Shown here piece after piece: positions 6,992 through 13,877 of a DNA stretch of 52,955 nt (the stretch's first letter is position 1; each line of letters starts with the position of its first letter). The notes beneath the pieces were generated by a model that made no database searches, was not told the origin of the DNA, and worked only from the letters and a program-made list of their open reading frames with translations. A program made the position numbers and the translations under genes. The stretch is from assembly GCA_043812455.1 (NCBI GenBank), contig JBDRMB010000014.1:1-52955 (forward strand), written 5' to 3'. This DNA is from JABHQR01 sp043812455. GTDB lineage: Archaea > Nanobdellota > Nanobdellia > Woesearchaeales > GW2011-AR9.

Positions 6992-8476
6992 ATGATGAGA
7001 ATTAAATTCAAAGTTAAAGATATGGACATCGCTACTGGTGGCACATTAATTTCTATTCTTAACGAAAAAGATGCTGCTGCTCTAGACTTACATTCTGGTG
7101 ATAGGATATTGATTAAAGCTGACGGTAGAGAAATTACAACTATTCTTGACATTTCTGAAAGTGATAAAGCTGTTCCTCAAGGTATCATCGGTTTGTTTGA
7201 AGAAGTTTTAGACAAGCTTAAGGTAAGACACAACCGTATTGTAACCATTAAATTTGCAGGCAAACCGGAATCAGTTAGACATATTAGAGATAAATTACAT
7301 GGTAAGGAGTTGTCATACAAGGAACTTTATCACATTGTTGATGATATCACTAATGATCGGCTTACAGATATTGAAAAAACTTATTTCGTAGCAGGAGGTT
7401 TTACTAATGGATTGTCAAACCGTGAAATAGTAGATTTAACTAAAGCAATGGTAAATACTGGAGATAAATTAAAGTTTAAAGGCTTAACTTTAGATAAACA
7501 TTGTATTGGTGGTGTGCCTGGAAATAGGACAACCATGGTAGTAATCCCAATTATTGCATCTGCGGGGTTTACCATCCCAAAAACAAGTTCTCGAGCAATT
7601 ACTAGTCCTGCTGGGACCGCTGATACTATGGAGTGCTTGGCAAGAGTAGAACTGCCTGAAGGTAAGATTAAATGTGTAGTAGATAAAACTCATGCTTGCA
7701 TAGTCCATGGTGGATCGATGAATTTAGCTCCTGCTGATGATAAGATAATTTTAGTTGAACATCCTCTATCAATTGACGCTGAAGGACAATTGTTAGCTTC
7801 AGTAATGGCTAAGAAATATTCTGTAAGTGCTAACCATGTTTTGATTGATATACCAATGGGCAAAAGTACCAAAGCTAATACTAGATCTAAGGCTAATCAT
7901 TTGAAAAAGATGTTTGAACTTATCGGTAGAAAGTTGGGCATGAACGTTAAAGTTATTGTTACTGACGGTTCTCAACCGATCGGTCGTGGAATAGGGCCGT
8001 TACTTGAAGCTGAAGATGTTATGGCAGTACTGGAAAATACTCCTGATGCACCAAAAGATTTACGCCGGAAAGCTATCATGATGGCCGGTGCCTTGTTGGA
8101 GATGACTGGCAAATACAAAAATGGATCCAAAGTTGCTAAAGAGATTCTTGATTCTGGTAAAGCTTTGGATAAAATGCGTGAGATTATTAAAGCGCAAGGA
8201 GAAGTTAAAAAACCTAAATTAGGCGGATATCGTTATCCTGTAAAGTCTAGTAAAGCGGGCAAAGTTAAAGAAATTGACAATGAAGTTATTGCTAAGATCG
8301 CAAGAATTGCTGGTGCGCCGTTAGATAAAGGTTCAGGATTGTTTATCTTGAAACATGTTGATGATAAAGTTAAAAAAGGCGATTTGTTGTATACAATCTA
8401 TGCAGAGAACAAGACCAAATTTGATCTGGCAGTTGAAGTCATGCACAAAAATCATGGATATCTTGTTTGGAGATAA
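6992..8476 (+). CDS. deoA: AMP phosphorylase
   Basis: A 494-residue archaeal AMP phosphorylase (nucleoside phosphorylase family 3, related to thymidine phosphorylase). It converts AMP and phosphate to adenine and ribose 1,5-bisphosphate. Residues 1-85 are the extra N-terminal domain typical of the archaeal form. The phosphorylase core follows, with THKHCIGGVPGNRT-type residues near 168-180 (LDKHCIGGVPGNRTT), the glycine-rich SSRAITSPAGTADTME and GRGIGPLLEAEDV. GAGGT sits 6 nt before the start. In other archaea this enzyme feeds type III RuBisCO; neither RuBisCO nor ribose-1,5-bisphosphate isomerase is in this window. It could consume the AMP produced by the salvage genes at 42.9-46.8 kb. Confidence 0.92.
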   Translation: MMRIKFKVKDMDIATGGTLISILNEKDAAALDLHSGDRILIKADGREITTILDISESDKAVPQGIIGLFEEVLDKLKVRHNRIVTIKFAGKPESVRHIRDKLHGKELSYKELYHIVDDITNDRLTDIEKTYFVAGGFTNGLSNREIVDLTKAMVNTGDKLKFKGLTLDKHCIGGVPGNRTTMVVIPIIASAGFTIPKTSSRAITSPAGTADTMECLARVELPEGKIKCVVDKTHACIVHGGSMNLAPADDKIILVEHPLSIDAEGQLLASVMAKKYSVSANHVLIDIPMGKSTKANTRSKANHLKKMFELIGRKLGMNVKVIVTDGSQPIGRGIGPLLEAEDVMAVLENTPDAPKDLRRKAIMMAGALLEMTGKYKNGSKVAKEILDSGKALDKMREIIKAQGEVKKPKLGGYRYPVKSSKAGKVKEIDNEVIAKIARIAGAPLDKGSGLFILKHVDDKVKKGDLLYTIYAENKTKFDLAVEVMHKNHGYLVWR

Positions 8477-8523
8477 CTGATTAAAAATAAGTAATAACTT
8501 AAAAAAAATAAAATTTTATTTTT

Positions 8524-8862
8524 TTACTTCTTTTTAAGTTTCTTCCTGGCCTTAGCATTATACTCTTTTTGCTTATTCTGATGGTAGTCACAGAATACTA
8601 TGCCTGGTTTAGCTTTACGTTTACATCTGACACAAGAACCTTTCTTAGCTTTAGTTTTATAATTTCCACGCCGTTCTTTATTTAGTCTGGTCTTGTTAAG
8701 ATGATAGAATTTCTGGAACCTGTTTTCAAATTCAGTTTTAGTACCTTTAGATTTAGTTCCTTGCTTAGTAGTTTTCTTTTTATTAGATTTCCGTTTAGGG
8801 GATTTTTTAGTATCCTCTTTACCAGTAATCTTATTTAACAGTTTTTTGAACATTTCTACCAT
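8524..8862 (-). CDS. small basic protein with one zinc-knuckle-like motif
   Basis: 112 residues, strongly basic (Lys/Arg/Thr-rich) over the first 75. Then comes CVRCKRKAKPGIVFCDYH, a Cys2-Cys/His pattern likely to bind zinc, and finally a Lys-rich end. It is probably a nucleic-acid-binding protein; I do not recognise a named family. ATG 8862 is preceded by AGGTAG at suitable spacing and by a TATA-like CTTTATAAAC (about 8905-8914). It converges with the AMP phosphorylase gene, 47 bp away. Confidence 0.7.
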   Translation of the reverse strand: MVEMFKKLLNKITGKEDTKKSPKRKSNKKKTTKQGTKSKGTKTEFENRFQKFYHLNKTRLNKERRGNYKTKAKKGSCVRCKRKAKPGIVFCDYHQNKQKEYNAKARKKLKKK

Positions 8863-9003
8863 TATTACTACCTAAAATATACTTTAAAATGATTCATTTA
8901 GTGTTTATAAAGTTTCCGAAAATGAAATCTGGTAAGTTCATTTAACAGCAAAGTTGCTAGGTAATTCTTATAACTCAGAGACTTAAAATTTCATTAGAAT
9001 CAT

Positions 9004-9807
9004 TTATTTTTGACATTTTGGACAATAATAAGTGCTACGGGAATTCATTTTAATCAAGTTCAATTTACTATTACACTCTTTACATTTCTGTTGGTGGTAA
9101 ATTTTCAAGAAATCAGAAAACTGTCCAGATTCTCCATCTGAAGTAACATAAGCAGCATCAAAAGAAGTACCTTTAAGCTTAATTGCTTTGGTAAGGATCT
9201 GTTTGATTCCGATATGCAAATCTTTCAATTCTTCATTATTTAAGGTCTCAACTTTTCGTTCTGGATTAACTTTAGCATAAAAACAAACCTCTTGCGCATA
9301 GATATTACCCAATCCTGCAATAACCCTTTGATCCATTAAAACATTTTTAACTTTTGAACGCGCTTTAGTTTGCAGGATTTTATTGAATTTTTCAAAAGTA
9401 AATTCGTTATCTAACGGTTCTGGTCCCAAACCTTTATCAAGAAAATATTTTGCCAATTTATTGCTAGGTACAATTTCCATAGTGCCAAACTTTCTGAAAT
9501 CATTAAACAGAAGATTTTGTTGGTGAGACAAATTAAATTCAACCCTTGTTGCTGAACTAATTTCATTCTTGAATACCAGTTGGCCGCTCATTCGCAGATG
9601 AATCAAAATAGAATTGTTATTTGAAAGTTCAATAATCAAATATTTACTTCTCCTTAGAACTTTATTGATCTTAGCACCAGACTGATTAACTATGTCTTGA
9701 GAAATATTTTCCATCTGGTCAAACTTTTTTACTTGATAGATAGTTCTACCTACTAACTTTTTCTCAAGACCTTTCCTGATAGTTTCAACCTCTGGCAATT
9801 CTGGCAT
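9004..9807 (-). CDS. mutM: formamidopyrimidine-DNA glycosylase (Fpg/MutM)
   Basis: A 267-residue base-excision repair enzyme that removes 8-oxoguanine and formamidopyrimidines and nicks the abasic site. The mandatory N-terminus MPELPEVET gives catalytic Pro2 and Glu3. The helix-two-turn-helix segment carries the family motif MDQRVIAGLGNIYAQEV. The C-terminal zinc finger has CKEC and CPKC pairs. The length is typical. The family is mainly bacterial and uncommon in archaea, so acquisition by transfer is likely but not provable here. A TATA box 28 bp upstream suggests a leaderless transcript. Confidence 0.96.
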   Translation of the reverse strand: MPELPEVETIRKGLEKKLVGRTIYQVKKFDQMENISQDIVNQSGAKINKVLRRSKYLIIELSNNNSILIHLRMSGQLVFKNEISSATRVEFNLSHQQNLLFNDFRKFGTMEIVPSNKLAKYFLDKGLGPEPLDNEFTFEKFNKILQTKARSKVKNVLMDQRVIAGLGNIYAQEVCFYAKVNPERKVETLNNEELKDLHIGIKQILTKAIKLKGTSFDAAYVTSDGESGQFSDFLKIYHQQKCKECNSKLNLIKMNSRSTYYCPKCQK

Positions 9808-9829
9808 GAAGTTGCTTTTAGTGGGCGTG

Positions 9830-9840
9830 TTTTATAAAAT
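9830..9840 (-). promoter_or_regulatory. TATA box of the Fpg gene
   Basis: TTTTATAAAA-type sequence centred near 9835, 28 bp before ATG 9807. This is leaderless spacing and is consistent with the start that gives the required Pro2. Confidence 0.6.
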
Positions 9841-9944
9841 TTGTTTAACTGAATTTAGGTTAAGATGCTAACTAACCTCTTGCATAGAAAACTATATATA
9901 CCTATCTAGTATAACTAAACCTTAAAATAAAAGGACTTGATAAG

Positions 9945-10685
9945 ATGAGCGTATTAAAAATTATAACACACCGATTAAAAACCTTTGGCGTAATTGTAAT
10001 TCTAATCATTATGATAATAGGTTTAGCAGGATTAATGTTTTTAGATTTTAATGGAGAAAATGGTATTACGGGGTTTATTACTGCGATTGGTAATGGAAAT
10101 AACGCTGACACAGAAATCGTTGCTGGGGAGGAAACAACTAACGGTTTTCAGTTAGACCCTGAATTTAGTTTAACCTTAAGTCAAGTACCTAACATTGGTG
10201 AAGAAAAAATTAATGCTGATATTTTAAAATTAAATTTCAAAAACAGAGGTACTACCATTAACCTTAACGAAGAAGAATTAAGTTTAAGTGACATGAGTGA
10301 TGTGATTATTCAAATCAAAGATTTTGAAGGAACATTAAAACTTAACGATGAAGGATTATTGACTTTGGAAGGCGAAGGTACAGAATTTGTTGCTAATGGA
10401 GTAACTCTTTCAACTCAAAGAACTTTAGACGTTTCATTTCAAGGTTTAAGTTATGATACTTTAGTTTTGAACAATGCTAAACTGTCTGACCTTTACTTTG
10501 ATGATGCAACCGGAAATGTTGCGTTAAATGGCAAATTAGCGTACCAATTAGAAACCGAAGATTTATCTATACAAGGCTTTGAAGGAGATTTGAGCATTAA
10601 CAAAGGCGCTGCTGAAGAAGTTCAGATGTCTGGTAAAGTTTCCAAATTCCAACTAACTGGAGCATTCTATTTAGAAGTTGAATAG
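9945..10685 (+). CDS. membrane-anchored extracellular protein of unknown function
   Basis: 246 residues. A single strong membrane segment (about 14-36, Ile/Leu/Val-rich, after a short basic start) anchors a long hydrophilic domain of alternating beta-type sequence (residues 65-246). There are no cysteines or catalytic motif. The orientation (basic N-terminus inside) puts the domain outside the cell. A TATA-like CTATATATACC (about 9891-9901) and a weak AAGGACTTGAT before ATG 9945 support the start. It is divergent from Fpg. Function unknown; it resembles the repetitive-strand anchored proteins common in small archaea (inference). Confidence 0.7.
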   Translation: MSVLKIITHRLKTFGVIVILIIMIIGLAGLMFLDFNGENGITGFITAIGNGNNADTEIVAGEETTNGFQLDPEFSLTLSQVPNIGEEKINADILKLNFKNRGTTINLNEEELSLSDMSDVIIQIKDFEGTLKLNDEGLLTLEGEGTEFVANGVTLSTQRTLDVSFQGLSYDTLVLNNAKLSDLYFDDATGNVALNGKLAYQLETEDLSIQGFEGDLSINKGAAEEVQMSGKVSKFQLTGAFYLEVE

Positions 10686-10798
10686 GTTTGGATTTTAATT
10701 AGATCTAATTTTTAATAATCTTTTAGTTTTTTAATAAAACTTAATTAGCATCAATACGTGTCAACATAATAGAAAATATAAAAAAATAATAAAAAGGT

Positions 10799-10957
10799 TT
10801 ACTTCTTGTTACCTAGAATTCTGAACATAGTGGTACTGCACTTTGGGCACTTACCTTTCATAGCTCTTCGTTCTACGCCGCCCTTACCTTTCATAGGAAC
10901 TTCTTTAGCATCAGACATTTCTCTTTTAGATTTACACTTCACACAATACGCTTCCAT
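10799..10957 (-). CDS. DUF5679 zinc-ribbon mini-protein
   Basis: A 52-residue protein that starts MEAYCVKCKSKREM and contains CPKCSTTMFRI. This is the DUF5679 pattern: two CxxC zinc-binding pairs separated by a basic GKGG-type loop. Function is unknown; members are frequent in DPANN archaea. The start at 10957 is backed by a strong GAGGTGG Shine-Dalgarno five to six bases upstream. It is encoded opposite to, and converging with, the membrane protein at 9945. Confidence 0.88.
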   Translation of the reverse strand: MEAYCVKCKSKREMSDAKEVPMKGKGGVERRAMKGKCPKCSTTMFRILGNKK

Positions 10958-11105
10958 TTTTTATCCACCTCACGTTATTTACTCTGGATTGTTTAATATT
11001 TAATTTAACAACCCCCATTTGTCATTTTTTAAGCTTGAAAGAAGAAATTGACCTTATCCCCTTTTCAAGGATAATAAAACCCCCTTCCCTTAAAAGCTTT
11101 TTGTT

Positions 11106-11152
11106 TATACTGAGCAATAATTAGTTTTTTAAGCTAATTATTGCTTGTATAC
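11106..11152 (+). repeat. hairpin repeat element, copy 1
   Basis: Perfect 12-bp arms AGCAATAATTAG (11113-11124) and CTAATTATTGCT (11134-11145), a TTTTTTAAG loop, and an outer TATAC/GTATA pairing. Near-identical elements lie at 22082 and, inverted, at 22880, with paired substitutions in the stem. The surrounding 230 bp (10958-11190) hold no gene; they carry this element, a smaller TTATCC/GGATAA hairpin near 11050-11075 and the ValRS terminator. No transposase is linked to it. Confidence 0.7.
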
Positions 11153-11190
11153 AAAAAATAAATAAAAAGCTTGAACTTTTATTTATTTTT
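11153..11190 (-). terminator. terminator after valyl-tRNA synthetase
   Basis: On the minus strand an AT-rich hairpin (arms about 11176-11190 and 11155-11169, one bulged base) follows the stop codon at 11190 directly and ends in a run of T. It is placed as expected for the end of the ValRS message. Confidence 0.5.
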
Positions 11191-12755
11191 TAGTATTTAG
11201 CCTTATTTTCAGCCAATTTTACGCTTAATTTGACTTTAAATTCTTCTGATACTAAATCAGTAGTACCGGAAAAGTTTAATTTTTTAGTGTTCAGAACAGC
11301 TTTCAAATCATCTGCAATCCTGTCAATCATAAGTTCAAACTCTTCTTGATCAAAATTTTCTGGAGAGATTAAAGTTAATTCTTCTAATTCTTCTCTTAAA
11401 GAAATCTGTTGTTCAGACTTGAATTTTCTAACTGCATTAATGATGTCAATTCCAATATCTCCTGTTTTTTCTGCATTTTCATCAATCAATTTAGCATTAA
11501 ACTTTGGCCATAAACTAACATGGATGCTTTCATCACTTTCTTTATCTTTGAAATACAGTTGATAAATCTCTTCGGTAATGTGTGGTGTGAATGGTGCTAC
11601 CAATTTAAGGATGTCAAGCAAAGTAGTGTACAAGGTGTATTGAGCACTTTCTCGTTTATCTGAACCTCTTTGTTCAGGATTGTACAATCTATCTTTGACA
11701 ATCTCTAAATATTGGTCACAAAATGAGTGCCAAAACAATAGTTCAGTAGCAGCTTTAGATTTAGAAAATTCAAAAGCTTCAAAACTTTCTGTTGCTTCCT
11801 TAATAACTTTCTGTAATTTGCTTAACAGCCATCGATCAAAAGTTTCTAATTTTTGAAATTCAACATCTGCTTTTAATTTGAAATCTTCTAAATGCATGAT
11901 ACTAAACTTAGAAGCGTTCCATAATTTGTTAACAAACTTTTGTCCAGTAACAATATCTTTTTCTGGAAATGGCAAATCTTCACCTAACTTAGTTCCACTT
12001 GCCATGTAACGTAACGCGTCAGCAGAATATTTTTCAATCATCTTCTGCGGTTCGATAACGTTACCTTTGGATTTAGACATTTTTTTACCTTGCGGGTCTA
12101 AAATCCATCCGTTAATGAAACAAGTATTCCAAGGTTTCATCTGATAATGTAAATGACTTTTAACTACAGTATTAAATAACCAGAATGAGATAATGTCATG
12201 TCCTTGCGGTCTCAAATCCATTGGATTTTTATTTAAGTAATTGTACACCGGTTTTCCCTTAAACAACTCTTTAACGATTGTTGGCGTTAAAGATGAAGTT
12301 GCCCATGTGTTAATTATGTCAGTCTCTCCAACAATATTTTTACTTTCGCAGTTAGGACATTTATCTACTGGCGGTTTATCTTCAGTAGGATCAACTGGAA
12401 GATTTTCAACTTTCGCTAAAATAGTTTCGTCACAATCTTCACAGTACCAAACTGGGAAAGGAATTCCAAAAGAAATCTGTCTAGATATACACCAATCCCA
12501 TGATAAACCATTAACCCAATTATCATACCTGTTTTTCATATGCTCAGGGTACCAATTAAATTCCCGGCCCCATTTCATCATCTCATCTTTCAAGTCAAGA
12601 TATTTAATGAACCATTGTTTAGAATGTACAAATTCAACTTCGGTACCACATCTTTCGTGAGTATTAACTGGGTGAGTTATGGGTTTCTGTTTCAATAATA
12701 ATTTTGCTTTTTTTAAGTCTTCAATGATGGCTTCTCTAGCTTCTTTAATTTTCAT
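11190..12755 (-). CDS. valS: valyl-tRNA synthetase, C-terminal part (split gene)
   Basis: 521 residues that continue a ValRS from inside the editing (CP1) domain. Visible are HERCGTEVEF of the editing domain, WDWCISRQISFGIPFPVW, two CxxC-type zinc pairs (CEDC, CPNC), the GHDIISFWLF segment, the KMSKS loop as KKMSKSKGNVIEP near residue 228, and the anticodon-binding domain. It starts MKIKEAREA at 12755, where ATG overlaps the TGA of the upstream half (ATGA). If one of three 8-bp repeat units at the junction were absent, both halves would fuse into one normal ValRS of 855 residues. It may be made by stop-restart translation. Confidence 0.93.
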   Translation of the reverse strand: MKIKEAREAIIEDLKKAKLLLKQKPITHPVNTHERCGTEVEFVHSKQWFIKYLDLKDEMMKWGREFNWYPEHMKNRYDNWVNGLSWDWCISRQISFGIPFPVWYCEDCDETILAKVENLPVDPTEDKPPVDKCPNCESKNIVGETDIINTWATSSLTPTIVKELFKGKPVYNYLNKNPMDLRPQGHDIISFWLFNTVVKSHLHYQMKPWNTCFINGWILDPQGKKMSKSKGNVIEPQKMIEKYSADALRYMASGTKLGEDLPFPEKDIVTGQKFVNKLWNASKFSIMHLEDFKLKADVEFQKLETFDRWLLSKLQKVIKEATESFEAFEFSKSKAATELLFWHSFCDQYLEIVKDRLYNPEQRGSDKRESAQYTLYTTLLDILKLVAPFTPHITEEIYQLYFKDKESDESIHVSLWPKFNAKLIDENAEKTGDIGIDIINAVRKFKSEQQISLREELEELTLISPENFDQEEFELMIDRIADDLKAVLNTKKLNFSGTTDLVSEEFKVKLSVKLAENKAKY

Positions 12756-12777
12756 ATTTTCATATTTTCATATTTTC
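12749..12777. repeat. 8-bp tandem repeat at the ValRS break
   Basis: Three exact copies of TTTTCATA (12749-12772; TATGAAAA on the coding strand) plus a partial fourth (TTTTC). Two copies would give the uninterrupted reading KYENMKIKEA. The third copy adds 8 bp and shifts the frame, creating the TGA at 12752-12754. This is a typical slippage substrate. Confidence 0.9.
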
Positions 12778-13765
12778 CAGCTAAAGATGACATTCTACCA
12801 TTTTTGTTAATTGCAGTTTTTATTGGCAATTGATGAGCTTTTTGCCATTCCATATCAGCTTTGTCACCGAATGTACAACACATTACAATTCCAGTACCTT
12901 TCTCAGGATCGGCATTTTTGTCTGGTAGGATTGGAACTTCAAAATTAAACAAAGGTACTTTTGCCATTTTACCTTCTAGCTTTTTGTACCTTTTATCATC
13001 TGGATGGAAGAATATTGCAACACATGCAGGTAAAAGTTCTGGCCGGGTAGTTGCAATAACTAAATCCTTATCTTTATTTTTGTCACCACTTTCATCTTTT
13101 ATCTTGAAAACAATATCGTTAAAGAACGAATCAATATCTTTATCTTCAAGTTCAACTTGTGCAATTGCAGTATGGCATTTTGGACACCAGATTGCTGGAG
13201 CTTCTTTTCTGTAAGCTCTGCCCATTTCAAAAAGTTCAATGAAAGATTTCTGGCTGACTTTTTGACAGTGTGGATTAATAGTGGTATAAGATACGTCAAA
13301 ATCACAACTTATTCCGAGAACTTTCCAATCATTAATATATTCTGGTCGTAATTCTTTGTGAAGTGTATCTAAACATAATTTTGCAAAATCTTTCCGTGGC
13401 ATATCTTGAGCCCGGACTTTTTTCATTTTCTGAATTAAAGTTTGAGTTGGCAAACCGTTATCATCAGTACCAAACGGTTGAAGAACGTTAAAACCTTGCA
13501 TTCTTTTGAATCGCGCAATAAAATCTTGCTGACTGTTACCAAAAGCGTGTCCCATATGCATTTTACCTGAGACAGTTGGCGGTGGAGTATCGATAGAATA
13601 AATATTCTTATCATTAGTTTCATCAAATTTGTAAATTTTATTATCCAGCCAGAACTTTAACCATTTAGGTTCTGACACTTTTGGATCATATCTTCCTAAA
13701 AAACCTTTAGGTTTTTTGGACACAGAAAAATCCTTTGGGTTTTTATTGTGTTTAGGTAATTCCAT
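12752..13765 (-). CDS. valS: valyl-tRNA synthetase, N-terminal part (split gene)
   Basis: 337 residues. It has the class I HIGH signature as HMGHAFG within TPPPTVSGKMHMGHAFG (near residue 65), the first Rossmann half, a CPKC zinc pair near residue 193, and the start of the editing domain with TTRPELLPACVA. It ends KYENMKI at a TGA that overlaps the next ATG. Neither half alone can charge tRNA-Val: HIGH is here and KMSKS is in the other part. ValRS is essential, so the parts must assemble, or a fused version must exist in some cells, or the extra repeat is an assembly artefact. A TATA box at leaderless spacing precedes ATG 13765. Confidence 0.93.
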   Translation of the reverse strand: MELPKHNKNPKDFSVSKKPKGFLGRYDPKVSEPKWLKFWLDNKIYKFDETNDKNIYSIDTPPPTVSGKMHMGHAFGNSQQDFIARFKRMQGFNVLQPFGTDDNGLPTQTLIQKMKKVRAQDMPRKDFAKLCLDTLHKELRPEYINDWKVLGISCDFDVSYTTINPHCQKVSQKSFIELFEMGRAYRKEAPAIWCPKCHTAIAQVELEDKDIDSFFNDIVFKIKDESGDKNKDKDLVIATTRPELLPACVAIFFHPDDKRYKKLEGKMAKVPLFNFEVPILPDKNADPEKGTGIVMCCTFGDKADMEWQKAHQLPIKTAINKNGRMSSLAGKYENMKI

Positions 13766-13787
13766 CTTGTGAAGATAGAAGTTATGC

Positions 13788-13799
13788 TTTATTTAAAAA
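13788..13799 (-). promoter_or_regulatory. TATA box of valS
   Basis: The minus strand reads TTTTTAAATAAA, centred about 29 bp before ATG 13765. It shows that valS has its own promoter in the 112-bp gap after the IMPDH gene. Confidence 0.5.
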
Positions 13800-13877
13800 G
13801 TTAATCTTAAAGAAATTGTAATATAATGTAAAATAATTTAAACAAAGTAATAAATAAAATAATGGCTGACAGGAATT

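Noticed and set aside
10806..11003. 65-residue plus-strand ORF
   Set aside because: It is the antisense shadow of the DUF5679 gene, which has a strong ribosome-binding site and family match.
11089..11190. IS200/IS605-type transposon end
   Set aside because: The hairpin looked suggestive, but no TnpA or TnpB gene or remnant lies near any of the three copies.
12241..12660. 139-residue plus-strand ORF
   Set aside because: Lies wholly within the ValRS gene on the opposite strand and resembles no protein.
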